The position numbers were made by a program, and so were the translations under genes. This document shows positions 33,841 through 46,071 of a stretch of 64,000 nucleotides of DNA, one piece after another. The stretch comes from Edaphochlamys debaryana (taxonomy: Eukaryota; Chlorophyta; Chlorophyceae; Chlamydomonadales), in assembly GCA_016858145.1 (NCBI GenBank), contig JAEHOE010000009.1, positions 62,001-126,000 of the forward strand, given 5' to 3'. Each line of letters begins with the position of its first letter. Positions within the stretch are counted from its first letter, which is position 1. The notes beneath the pieces are model-generated. The model was not told the origin of the DNA. It searched no databases and saw only the letters and a list, made by a program, of their open reading frames with translations.

Positions 33841-36831
33841 GGACGCCACAGAGGGCCGGCTGCGGGCCTTGATGGCCTGAAACTAGCCGACGCAGCAGCT
33901 GCACTCGTCTCAGAGGACGATACTCGGGCGCTTGGTGGAGACACATCAGAGCTAGTGGTGAGGCCTGGGCTGGCAAAACAGTGGCCCCGTCATGCCCGTC
34001 GAAACATGCGCCTTGGGGCCAAGGCGTTGTGAAGGCTCCCGTTCGACAGGTTTCAGCCCCGACGCGACCTAGACTCGCAAGACACCATGATGTCCTGCCA
34101 GTCCAGCACCACCTGACCCCACCCTTCCCACCCGCCCCTCTGCCGCCTCAGCTTAAGGCCCACCCGCGCCCGGACCTGGTCCCAAGAGCTGAAGACCCTG
34201 ATCGCACAGGACTATAAATTTTTCGAGTACAGCATTGGCTGTCTGTTGCCGCGCTCAACCCCTGCGCACAACTTGTTCACGGTTGCTACAGCCCGGTGGG
34301 TAGGGCTGGGCCACCTGAGCGCCTGGTGCACAGCCGGAAGGTCCCTTGAGTTTGTCCCAACGGTTTACTCGCATTCACAAACATGGTCAGATCACTTTCT
34401 GCTATTGAAGCGTGGCGTGGGCTGTGAGAAGTCGGGTCAGCCTTGACACCCCTGGCCCTGACCCTTCACCCCCTCGCCGTGGCCCCGCCCGCACGTGCAG
34501 GTGATGGAGCGGTACGGCAGAGGCGAGGAGCGGTTGCAGAACGACGTAAGAAGTCACCTGCCACCGACTCGAACCGCGTTCGCCGACGGCGACCAAACCA
34601 GCGGAAGGGGCCCGGAGAGCCCCAACCTCACTGGCCGCAGTGGGGCCGGCCCTGGCCTGGCCTGGGGCACTCCAGAGCGCGGCGATATCTACAGCCCTGA
34701 TTGCACCCACGGCCATAGCCACGGCCACAGCCATCGTCCGGAATCGGGCAAGGCAGGTTCGCCGTCGCACGGCGCCACTCTCGCGGGGCCATCACATCCA
34801 CCAGCAGCGGCGGCCGTCCACCACCGAACCGCCGCGGAGTACGGCGCCGGCGTGCAGCCAGAAAGCCATGCCGTACACCTACCGGCACCTGGCCCAGGGC
34901 CCACAGCCGCCAGCAGCGGTGCAACCAGCCCAAGCCCGGCCGCCACGCCATGCGGACGAGATCTGGATCTGGATCCGACCTCCCCTTCTGCCGCCCACGT
35001 GCTCAGGGCCGCGGGCCACCAGCAGCCGCCCACGATCCCCGCCGCCGGAGGCGTACACGGGACATGGTACGGCGCCGTACAGCACGATGGTACCAGTACG
35101 ACATCCACCGTACTGCGAGCGGGGTCGGGCCTTGGAGCGCAGCAGCACGCGCTCCGTCCCACGCCGCCTGGGGTCTCCGTCCGCCGCTCCTTTGACATCC
35201 CGGGCCCCGCTGGGCCTCACGCACCCGACCGGCCCTTCAGCACCCGGTGCCGGCGTGCGTCAGCATTAACGACGTACACGCCGCCCAGGGCCGGCCTTGA
35301 CTCAGCCAGCGCGCTTAGTAACGCACCGGACCGGCCCTTCACCTCGAGGCCCCGGCGTGCGTCCGCGATCGCGCTCGTGCAGCCGCCGGGCCCGGACTCT
35401 GGAACGGACTCGGACGTTGCGAGTGGGCGTAACTCGTGCTTTCATTCCAGGCCCGGACGGGCTTCATCCCTGATGTGGGCCCCGTCTCGAGGGCTGGAGG
35501 CGGGGTCGGTTGCCTCCGCCGCAGCGGCGGATGCGGGGGCAGCGAACCGCGGCATCAGCAGTCTGCAATGGCTGACCCACATCAGCGCCCAGGGCGGGGC
35601 CTCGCGCCCGCACCCACCGTGCCCGCACAGCCCCAGCCCGCCCGTGCCGTGCTCGGCAGAGCCTGAGCCGGAGGCTGAGACGCCAGGGACGGTACCCGCG
35701 GCAGCGCCGGAGCCTGAAGCGGCTGCGAACGGGCCAGCTGAGCACGAGGAGCCTGCACCGCCAGAGCCTGCCGCCAGCCCCCGGCCTGGGCAACGGACCT
35801 GGATGCGATGTGGGTCGACCAAGATTGCCTTCCTGAACCCATCCTCCCCCGGCGGAGGCTCGTCCTCCAGCGGGGATGCGGACACGCCGGCCTCAGCAGA
35901 CGGCGGCGACGCCAGTGGGCTCCGCCGGCCCAGCAGCGGCCCCGTTCCTGGAACGCCCCTGTTCGAGTCCGGGACCGTGAAGCTGTGTTGCGCCAGTCCC
36001 AACGAGGGAGGCGGCGACCGAGCCCGTCTTGGCGAGCGGCGCCTCATGACTCCCAAGCCGCCTCTGCTCTCCTCCCCGCCCCTCGCCTCGGCAGCCGCTC
36101 TGCGCTCTGCGCGCCCCTCAACCCCGATGTCGGCCCGGAACGCGAGTCCCGCCCACCCACCCACCCCGCACCACGCCGCCGCCGGCCACTCCGCCATGGC
36201 AGCGCTCTCGGCCTGCAGCGCCGCCGCCGCGGTCGTGTACGGCAGCGCTGACGGGGGCGGCCCCGGCGGCGCGGCGGCGGCGCCCCACGCCGTGGCGGCG
36301 GCTGCGGCGGCAGCGGCCGAGCGGAGCCGGATGCTGAGTCATCTTGGGGGGCCCGGCGGAGGCGGAGGCGCCGGCAGCTCCCGCGGCCTGCGGCGGTCCC
36401 TCGACGAGAGCCTCTTGCGGCGCGCCGGGGCAGCAGAGGCAGGCGGCAGTGCGCGCCTCTTGTCGTCCTTTAGGCCGTCGTCACCCGAAGGCCGCCGCCT
36501 GGCGCCGCAATTCCCCACGCTGCACGCTTCCGCCGTGTCCTCTTCTGTGGGGGGCGGTCTAGTGGCTCCCATGCCACCCGCCGGCAGCCTCACGGCCGGC
36601 CATGTGGGCTCAGACCCTGCCACAGCAGCGTCGCCGGCGCGTGATGCCAGTGCGGTGGCGCGGCAAGGGAGTCCCGCGGGGAGGCTTCCCTCCTCGCGCA
36701 AAGCCGCCAAGGGCGAGGGCGCGAGGCCCGGCACTGCGTCCCACGCAACGTCACTGGGAGGCGGCAGCAGCGCTAGGGAGGGTGGTGGCATGATGAACAA
36801 CCTACTCCGTGTGCTGCGGGTCCTGCACTGA
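33841..36831 (+). CDS. G2, EVLxxAR-family protein, 5' end unresolved
   Basis: The last exon, 34501-36831 (776 aa), is secure: acceptor GTGCAG, then VMERYGRGEERLQNDV, aligned with LMTQYGEDQIVYN of G1. A probable upstream exon, 33841-33957, encodes AAALVSEDDTRALGG, matching VAITSEEDSRAL of G1. A middle exon near 34,151-34,240 (frame with SQELKTLIAQDYKFF) may be the EVLxxAR exon, but phases do not join cleanly, so it may be degenerate or mis-modelled. The long exon has three repeats of DRPF-(S/T)-R-x-RRAS, then ERSRMLSHLGG and GLRRSLDESLL (shared with G1) and a C-terminal helix GGGMMNNLLRVLRVLH. It is closest to G1. Function unknown; no start codon was fixed. Confidence 0.6.
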
Positions 36832-38168
36832 GAGGTGATAGCGCAGGGCTGGCGGGGTCCTCTTCATGAGCCGGCAGTATAGGAGGGCATAGAAAGGAGT
36901 CCAGGGCGGTCTCCTGTAGCCCTCAAATAAGGGGAGCGCATCTGGGCTACCCATCCCATGCACTGTTGAGAGCAGATGGGTGTACGATAAAGCGCTCCTG
37001 GTCGAGCACGTGTCTGTACACTCGGTAGAGGGTGGTCGAAGAGCGGGAAGATGCATCTAGCCTCTGGGCTGAGAGCATTGCCTGCCTGAGTGCCCACGTG
37101 AAGGTTTGTCACTGGCAGGTTGTTACATTTGTCTACTACTGCTAGGGTTGCTGGCGGTTGTTTATTATTGCTTGGAGCAGGATGAGAGGCATGCGACAGG
37201 CGCTGTAGCGGTTTGGGGCTTAGCTCGATCCAGCAGCTTGAAGGATTGATGCACGGTAGGGCTAGAAAGCGCTTGCAAGACTCGCAAGGAGCAGTTCAGG
37301 CAAACCTCAGCGGCAGAGAAGTGTCCGACATTCGGGTGTAGTTCTGCCGTCTTACGTGTCCGGCGGCGAGCTGCGGCCGATCCAGTAGCATGCACTATGT
37401 CTTCGTCCTGCAGGCCCCCGCTGGTTTACGACGGGCTTGTCCGGTTGGTTGATCAATAAGCTGAACTTGATTCACGCACCCAGCTGTACCCTCCTGCCCT
37501 GTACCAGAGGGTGGGGCGCCGGCGGCGTCCCGGCCCCTCACGCGGGCCCTTCTTGAAGTCCTTGGGTCTTTGGGGCCACAGGGAACCTCAGGGAACGAAG
37601 GCCTCTGCTGGGGTGTGATCCAACTTGTGCAATGTGTGCCTGCCTGGGCGCTTGTGCCTGCGATGCATGTGCTTGCCCGGGCACTTGGCAGCCCGCGCTC
37701 CGCCAGTACTCGGCCCCAACTAACCCCGCCAAACTCAAAGAAGTGGACCGCCCCCTCCTATCTAGTGTGGCCGCCATGTGAGCGGTCCGACACGTTTGCC
37801 AAAGGCAACACCAGGCAAACTCGTAGTCAGTACGACGTTGGGGGATGCAGCTGAGCGCGTCAACGCCGCTTGGTGGGGGCAAATCTGCTGGCGCTGAGTA
37901 CGGCGGTAAGGAACCCGTTGACCTCGTGCCTAAAACCTCTCGGCTCAGTTCCATCGACACGCCGAGAGCACGAAAGGTATGTGCACAAGGCGCGTTATCA
38001 GCTTAGCAAGGCTTGGTGGCGTAGCTCCTAGCATTGGTCATGCCCGCGAGGCATGTCCTGCGGGCCCTGTCAGCGGCCCACTCATGCGCCCCGAGCGGCA
38101 TGTCAGACCGTCCACACCCTTCCCTTGCAACACAAGTAACTCTTAAGCGCTCGTACTAGCACAGCCGC
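36832..38168. other. Intergenic between G2 and G3
   Basis: 1.3 kb without recognisable coding signal on either strand; presumably G2 3' UTR and G3 promoter. AT content is higher than in the flanking exons. Confidence 0.55.
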
Positions 38169-41100
38169 ATGCTGTTGCAGCTCGTGAGCGACAGCGAGCA
38201 AGTGAGTTGGACGCAGGAGCCGTCCGCGACTGAGTCTTGGTAAGCACCTCGTCTGCTTACTGGAAAGCTGTAGTGTTGTGGACCTCACTGCAAGCATGTT
38301 TCATTGCAAACGTGTCGGGGTGTCGGCGACATGTCGCCGGAGCTCGCTCGCGAGCGCGCAAGCGCCTTCCGCTGATGGCAGTGCCAGTGCGTGTGTATGT
38401 ACATCCAATGTCACTATAAAATGGTTTAGCATGTTTGCGGTGCCCCTGTCAGGGCAGCCAGCGCTTTCCCTGTCTCCGCCGCCAACTTCGCGCCATCCTC
38501 GGCCCCACACCCCTTCCCCCGCAGGCCCGTTTAGTGCCTGAAGCACCTTCGGCCACACGTCCCGAGGATGTTCTCGCCATGGCCCGCGAGACGGCTTGCC
38601 GCGGCCTTCAAGCCTTCGAGGACGAGCGGTTCCGCAAAGCCAAGATCCTGCTCTCCCACCGGGGGCACTCCCCCGTCCCCCTTCTCAGCGACGATGACGA
38701 CGGGGAGGCCCCCATCAGCACATCCGGGGTAGAAGGAGTCAAGGACACCAACCAAGCTGCAGGCCCCAGCCTCAGCTCCAGCCCTGGCCCGCCGCCAGCC
38801 ACCCCGCCGCCGCTGGACGTCTCGTGCGTCAACGCGACCCAGGTCTACAGCCCCGAGGCCGCCGCCATGAACGCCCTGCGAGCCGCCACCACTCGCGTCG
38901 CGTGTGGCAGCGGCGCCGCCGCGGGTGTCACCGCCAACGGAAGGTCTGGCGGCCACGGACCCCGCAGTGGTGGCGCTGCCGCCGCCGCCGCCGCGGCGGC
39001 CATGGGCACGCACCGCGCCGACTCCTGGCGGACCGCGGCCTGCGTAATGGCGGCATCGCGGCAGCGGCGAGGCGCAGTCTCGGAGGAGCAGGGCGCCCTG
39101 GCGGCGGAGGCAGCCGCCGCGGCGGCGTCAGCCGCCGCCGCCGCAGGCCTGTCGGCGCTGGCGGGTGGCTCTGGCGGCGCGGCGGCGCCAGCGGAGTCCG
39201 GCGCCGCCGCCTGGGTGCAGCGTGCAGCGTGCCTGACGGCCCAGGCCGGGCGAGGCGCTGGACGCGGCAAGCTGGCGCCCGCTCAGCTTCTGCACCTCGC
39301 CTTCAACGGTGCAGGCCCCGGCGCGGTGGTGGCGGCGGCGCTTGGCACGCTGCCGTCAGCAGCCGCAGCTGATGCCGCCGCGGCTGCAGCGGCGGCAGCA
39401 GCCGACCGCGACGCGCTCTCAGGCTGGGAGCTGGGCCCGCACAGCAGCAGTGACGAAGACGAGGAGGACTTGGCCGCGGCCGCCGAGACGGCAGCAGCCG
39501 CCGGCGCCGCCGCCCTGGCGCCGCTGCCAAGGAGCGGCGGCCTGCCCGCTCTGCGGTTGTACGGTGGCCAGGCCGCCTCCGCCACCACCTCCGCCGCCGC
39601 CGCCGCCGGCCGCCGCCGCCGTAGCTCCGTCGACATGGGCGCCGCGTCGCGAATGATGCTGGTGCGGCAGGGCAGCAGCACCTGCAGCGAGGACAGCTTG
39701 GCAGTGGCGGCGGCGGCTGCAGGGCGCTCCCGCCGCGCTAGCGTGCTCGTTCTCTTGCCCTCGCCGTCACCACCGGCCGTCGTCGAGCCCGCGCATCACC
39801 CCGCGGCCCGCCGCAAGTCATCCTCCTCCGTCAGCGCCTGCTGCGCCTCCGCCTCCACCTCCGCCTCAGCCAACGCCTCCGGCTCAACGCTCGCCCTGGG
39901 CAGCCACTCCAGCGGAGCGCTTCAAGGTTTGGACGAGCCCCGTGACCTCTGCTACGGCTACGCCCTGGACTCGATTCCGGATCCGGAATCCGACGCCACG
40001 CACTGGCCGCTCATCGCGGCACGCAGCGGCGCATCCTGCTCCCTAGCGGCCGGAGGCCGACTGAAAGAGCTGTCCATGTCTCTGTCTCGACTGCCCGCCA
40101 TTCCACGCCGGACGCCCACGATAGCGGAAGCCATGGCCCAGGCTCGAACGGAGGGTGGCAGCGGCAGCGGCGGCTCGTCCTCCTGCGAGGTTTCGGGCCC
40201 CAACACCGCCGCTGACGGCGACGCCGGCTGCCAGGCCGCCGCTGGCGCCAGCGCGGCCTCGCTCCCCGGCATCCAGGTCAACCCCAGGCGGCGGCGCGTG
40301 AGCATCGACACCACGTGCTGGCCCGCGGAGGCGCCGCGGGGCCGGAGGGCGACGGTGCTTGCACCAGCACCCCCCGGTTGCGGCGTCGAGGCGCCGGCGG
40401 AGGCCGGTCAGGAGGCGGGGGCTGAGGGGCAGCGCGGCTCCATCCGCCGAGGGTGGCAGTGGGACTAGCTCCGTCAGGTCGCAGCGCTCCGTGTCATCCG
40501 CAGCCCCCCGCGTGCTCATGACCGGCCGTAGCGAGCGCTACCGCTGCGCCCTCGAAACGGGGGCCGCCAGTCGGGCGGCGGAGCCGGAGGGCACCGCTGC
40601 AGCGCCGCCGCCACCCCGTAACGCGCCGTCGCCGTCGTCGCTGGTGCCGCCGCTGCAGCAGCACCTCCTCACTGCGCCCCCGCCTCCGCTGGCGTCGCCG
40701 CAGCCGGCGCCGCAGCGGCGGCAGGAGTTGGGCGGACAACAGCGGAGAGATAGCGAGGCCAGCGAGGCCGTCGGTGACGCGGGTGCCGGCTGTGGCGCCT
40801 CGCCTGGTGCCCGGAGCCGCAGCCGCCGGGCGTCGATGGACCTGGTTGCCGCTGGCATGGTGAGCGGGCCGCCGGGGCCAAGGCGCGCAAAGGCATGGAC
40901 CTTGGGAGTTCTTCCGAGGGCGGGGCCGCCGACTGTCAGGCCTCTTGAGGCCCCTGCCGCAGCTTGTCTGTGCTTGATGGCTATCTGTGCTGTGTCCTCT
41001 TGCTTGCCCCTGAGTTCTCGCTCCGCAGAGGTCTTGCTCTCAGCCGTCGCTCTTGCCCTGCGTTCTTGGCTTGCCCGCGCCCGTTATGGCCCCCAAGCCG

Positions 41101-41715
41101 CCGCCGCTGCCCGCCGCGCGCCCCGCCCCCGTCATCCACTCCTCCACAACGCCCGTGGCGCCGCCCTCACCCGCCCCGGTGGGCGCCAGGGTCCCCGTGC
41201 TGCACCTCGCCACCTTCCCGCTCTCCCCCACCCGCGGTAGCGGTACCAGCGGTATCCACACCACCGGCCCCGCGCTGGCGCCCCTGCCTGCCTGCGGCGC
41301 GCGGCACGCGCCTCCGGCTCGGGCTCCGCCCCACCCAGTCGCTGTGCCCGCTCCGGTCGTCCGTCTCTTCAGCGCTGAGCGTGGGTTGGACGACCAGCCA
41401 AGCATCCCTGCTCAGCAGTGCCACCGCTACAACCTGGAGCTGGCCCTGCCCGAGGACCTCGACAGTCCCTCGCCCGCTGGGCCGCAGCAGCTCGGACCCA
41501 GCAGCAACGTGGTGCGGTCGTCGACGGGCCCTTCTGCCGGGCTGCGGAAGGCTAGCACGGTGGTGGATGGGGGCTCGGGCGCGCGGGTCAGCAGCAGCAG
41601 CGCGGCCAGAGGCGGGGGTGGGGGTAGCGGGGGCGGCGTGATGGCTAGGCTGTTCAAGTCCCTGAATGCCATCCGGCGCGCGCGCGCTCAGCAGCTGGCG
41701 GAGGAGGACGAGTAG
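38169..41715 (+). CDS. G3, EVLxxAR-family protein, about 985 aa
   Basis: Model: 38169-38201, 38525-40406, 40504-40859, 41029-41715 (stop TAG). Exon 1 is short (MLLQLVSDSEQ); exon 2 opens ARLVPEAPSATRPEDVLAMA followed by RE, the clearest match to the G1 module. Then come WRTAACVMAASRQRRGAVSE (as in G1), long Ala runs, RRRRSSVDMGAASRMML, SRRASVLVLL, RRRRVSIDTTCW, and in the third exon SRSRRASMDLVAAGM. The last exon ends with GGGVMARLFKSLNAIRRARA and an acidic tail. The reading frame shifts between 40,350 and 40,503; a 97-nt GT-AG intron (40407-40503) restores it, but a sequencing indel or another short intron is possible. The last intron (40860-41028) is well supported. Function unknown. Confidence 0.7.
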
Positions 41716-42879
41716 GGGGCGCGGGGCAGTCTTCAATGTGCGTATGGGTGGTTAGCTCTTTCCTCAGCAGGAGGCAGGATGCTTCTGCAGGAGCTGAGTA
41801 TGAAGCAAGACTTGCAATGCGTTTGCGTTTGACGGCGGTGTGTTTCAGACAGGAATTCAAGTCAAGGTGTTGATGAGATGTGGCCTGGTCCTCTGTTGGG
41901 TTCCGCAGACGTGTGGTGACACTCGTACTCATGGGGGGGGGGGAATGCGTACTTCCTTAAGCTAATGGCAATTGTACCCATGAGGTGCCAACGTGCCCTA
42001 GAGGCACCAGGGGAAAAGGAACCTTTGGACGGGTGGGTGAGTGCCTAGAGGGGCAATGTTTGCGACAAGCACAGTTGGTCAATATGTTGGTGTGTTGGCA
42101 CTGCGAGTGCTGACCTGCTGAGGCCAAAGCCGTGCGTGCTATACCGGTACTTTGTCTCTGTGGAGAGGGCGCCGAGCGGCGCACAACCGCCCCAATGATG
42201 AGGACTTCTTAAAGCCCGTCCACTGCCGTGCCCTTGGCAGACCTCATGCCACGGGTGAAAGGCACGGAAGGGCCCGGCACTCTCTTACTTATGCGTGTGC
42301 TTATCTTGTTGGGCGGAGTGTGATACCATGGCCCCCACCTCTATCCACGTATGGCTGTGCTTGGCTGCGCGTGTGGGGGTGCAGGAGAGGGGGCCGGTCG
42401 AGAGTCGTGGCCAGACTTGGTGAGACGGGCGTGACGTGGGCCCGAGGTTTCGTCGCGGCCAGGTGCAGCGTGCGCCATTGGTCGTCCTGCAAGATTTTTC
42501 AATGTCTGCACCTGCTGCCTGCGCAAGCCAGCGAGCGTGAGCGCGTAAGTACGTCTTGTCCGGATGGTTCAAAACTCCTGCAGGACCTGTCCTACCGCAG
42601 CGCTGGTCCCCACAAGCCCTGCTACTCTCTTCTCATACCTTGATAGAGACGTGGCGGGGCGTAAGGCGACGTGGCGTTGCCAAAAGCGTTGCAGTACCGT
42701 CGCCGTTTTCGCGAACCCGTTTTTTACCAACTCCACGCGCCATGTTATACCAGCATTGCACTCACACACCCCAACTGAGAGACCTCTAGACAACAGTTAC
42801 GCCGCAGACCGGAAGACCTAAATTCTCGCATTACCCAAGACCTTGACTGGACTTGACCACGTTCTCTCTCTTATATCCG
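41716..42879. other. Intergenic between G3 and G4
   Basis: About 1.2 kb, no coding signal. Contains a G10 run at 41,934-41,943. Presumed G3 3' UTR and G4 promoter. Confidence 0.55.
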
Positions 42880-45800
42880 ATGAGCAGCTTCAGGTGGCAC
42901 GATGAGGGCACGACGTTAGATGAATACCGGGCGGAGGTGCTGGTGGGTCGGCAGCTCCGCTATGGGTCGCGGGGTGCGTGGCTCCTCCTGAAAGCACGAC
43001 CTTGACCTGCGGCTCCTGCTGTCTCCTCAACAGGCTCGCTGGTGTCCGGAGCCGGCAAAGCCCACTGCAGAGGACCTGCTTACGGAGGCGCGGCGAAATG
43101 TCCTCAAAAACAAGTAAGCAGGTCCAGGTTGCTGGTCGGCGAACATTAACGGCACTGGGACTCAGGCCAGGTTGAGTAGACGCTGGCTTGCGCGGCCTGG
43201 CCTCGGTGGCCGTAACCTGCAGGGCCCTGTTTCTCTTGCATAACCCACAAGAACGCACTGCTGCTGTATTCCTCAGGTCGCAGTTCTTCGATTCGCGGCT
43301 TGCGTTCTCCCGCCTGTCGCTGAGCAAGCAGTCGGAGGTGCGGGTTATGCACGATGGCTGCCAACTCCCCGAGCCAGTTCGAGACGACCAAATCCCTGGT
43401 AAGCAACGGTTCGGGGTCACTGCTGGGGCAGCTAAGAGCCTTAGAGTAGGGGGCCTTGCACGAGCAGGCACAAGGAAGGCCTCCCCACGTGAGCCCGTCA
43501 CACCTGCATCCTTACCAGTTACCACGCACCCCCTCTGCCCGGCAAACAGAGTTGGACGAGGCTCGCGTGCGCGTGGCGACCAGCGCCCTACACAGCCAGT
43601 CTCCAGGTCGGCGGGCCAGCCCGGCGGGGCACCGGCGGGACGCGCATCACGACCAGGAGGAGGGCCTCGCGGGGCAGGGCCTGGCCAAGTACATCGTGGC
43701 CCCCGTAGTGAGTTGCAGTAGTGCGGGCAGGGCAGGGTGCAGGGCAGGGCAGGGCAGGGAGGGCAGGGCAAAGAGCGGTGAACAAGGCTTTGGCCCCATG
43801 CACGCCAATGACACACGTTAGGGAGGGGCAGGACGAAGGGCAAGCAGACAGGTTATGGGCTGGAAGGCTGCAATGTGTGATGGCCCCGGTGGTACCGGCC
43901 GCCGGACTCGGTGCCAGGGCCCAGGGGCGCCTTCTCCTCCCCGCTTCTCACCTTTGCCTGTACCCCGTGTGCTCCGTCACGCCCAACAGCCGGTCCGCTT
44001 CATGGTTCTCCCCGAATCCAGCGGCACCTGTGACGACGGTGCCGAGGACACACGGCACGCCCACGCCCCGGCTCCACCGCCCTGCCCCTCGCCTCACCCG
44101 CCGCTGGCCAGCCGCGCCGCCACGGCCTCCCGCCGCCGCCGGTCGGCCCTGGAGAACCCGGCCTTCTGGGGCGCCGTGGCGGCGGCGGCGGAGGTGGCGG
44201 CGCACGGGGCCGACGGCGACGGCGACGCTGACGGCGGCGGCAGCGGCGATGAACCCGACCTTGTGCCGATCCCGCCCTGGGAGGCACGACTGGCCGCCGC
44301 CGCCGCCGCCTGCCGCTCTGAGCCGGGCCCCTCAAGGGGCGAGTCGCCGCAGCCGCTGTCTCGCAGCCGGTTCGACCGCTCTCACCTCCTGGAGGTCAAA
44401 GGCTCCGGTGGGCTGGGGGGCTTGGCGACTGGCACGTGTGCAGACGCGGGAGTAGAGGGCGAGGGCGCAGGCACGGATGCCATACAGCGGCCGCCGTCAC
44501 CAGGAGGCCCACGGAGGCCCAACCCCGCCGTCAGCGCCAACCGCCGCCGGTCGGTCGACATGATCTCGCTCGCCATGGCTAACCGCTCAGCGCCCGTGCA
44601 GTCCGCCTCGCGCCACCCGCAACCGTCAACCGACGCCAGCGCGCCCACGCCGTCAACCGCCGCCTCCAATATGGGAATGACTAGCAGCCGCCCCAGTACG
44701 GCAGCTACCGGTGGCCCACGCGCCATGCGCCGGGGCCTGTCCATAAGCGTCCCCGAGGGCCCCAACCCATCCGTGGCTGTGCCCGGCAGCCGCCCGGCGT
44801 ACGCTGGCCAGACGGCTGCGGAGGACGAGGGAGACGTCGAGGAGGACGTGGGACCCGCGGGCGAGTGGGATACGTTTGTGGTTCGGAGCGCCAGCTGCAC
44901 TGCTGCACCGCTTGTGCCCAGCTCGGCCCGGCCGGGCGCAGCGTATCCCCAGGCAGGCGCGGGCGCCCTCCGCCCTTCCGCCCTTGCTCGACGCGGCCTG
45001 TCCCACGGCCTCTCCCACGGCCTCGCCCAAGGCTTCTCCTCGGGCCTCACCACGCCCTCGCCCGCCTGCGCCTCCCAGTCCTCCCCCCGCGGCCTCTCCC
45101 CCGCCGTCTCGAGCGGCCTCGCCTCGGCCTCGCCGGGCGCCACCCCCACCGCCAGCCGCCGCGTCCTCAAGTCCATGTCCTCCCGGAGCCAAGGGCCGCT
45201 GGGCGCCGCCCGCGCTGCCGCCGCCGACGCAGCCCTGGCTCTGGAGCGAGGCGAGACCCACGGCACGCCGTCGCCCCTGGCCCCGCACCCACACGCACAC
45301 GACGCTGGCACGGACGGTGACGCCGGGGCGACCTGGGTGGGGCGCGTGCCCTCCGCCGCGCTCATGCCCAGCCCCCACGCCACCCCCACGGGCGCGCTGG
45401 GCGCCGGCCCGGGGCCCGGGCACGGCGGGCTACACGGCTGGGTGAACAGCGGCGGCGGCGGCGGCGGCGGCGCGGCTGTGGAGCGGAGCGCGACCAGCTT
45501 CAGCGGGCCCTCGGGCGCTGCGGCGATGCGGCTGGGCTCCCGCACCATCGGGGGCCTCGGCAGCGCAAGCATGGGCACGCGCCGCCGGGCCGCTGAGTCC
45601 GGCCTCGACGGCGCCAGCCCCGCGGAAGGAGGCGGAGCCGGGGCTGGGACCGCGGGGGCCGGGGCCGGGGCCGGCTCGCACCTTGCCTTTGAGTCGGGCG
45701 CTCTGGGCCTGGAGCGGGATGCGATGCGGGTTCGGTCTAGGCGCGGCCTCGCGCCGTCGCTCGACTTGGGCGCTTCCGCCGCTGCCGCTGGACCTGCGGT

Positions 45801-46071
45801 GAGCAGCCTGCGGGCGGCGGCGGCGTCGCGTCGGTCGCTGGACGAGGCGTGGCTGGAGTCGTACGCGGCGGCGAGCCACGCGCGGGTCGAGATGTTTCGC
45901 CAGGCGCTGGCGACGGAGGACGGCGCGCAGGGTGGAGTCGGCGTGGCGGCTGGGGCGGGGGAGGCGCGCGGCAAGAAGGGCCGTCGCGCGACGGAGGAGG
46001 AGGCGGACAGGGAGGAGGCGGGCGTGCTGACCCGCCTGATGACCAAGCTCCAGAGCTTGCGCAGGACGTAA
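42880..46071 (+). CDS. G4, EVLxxAR-family protein, about 834 aa, five exons
   Basis: Best-resolved family member: 42880-42942, 43034-43113, 43277-43398, 43550-43707, 43990-46071, with GT-AG introns and matching phases (0, 2, 1, 0). N-terminus MSSFRWHDEGTTLDEYRAEV then L; exon 2 ARWCPEPAKPTAEDLLTEAR; exon 3 SQFFDSRLAFSRLSLSK aligns with DTFFRAALVSH of G1. Exon 4 (ELDEARVRVATSALHSQ, ending GQGLAKYIVAPV) has no clear partner in the other members. The long exon has SRRRRSALENPAFWGAV, NRRRSVDMISLAMANRS, a repetitive GLSHGLSHGLAQGFSSGL stretch, ASRRSLDEAWLESYAAA, and a C-terminal helix AGVLTRLMTKLQSLRRT. Low-complexity Ala/Gly/Ser/Pro dominates. No catalytic motif is seen; a phospho-regulated scaffold is a guess only. 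Confidence 0.78.
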
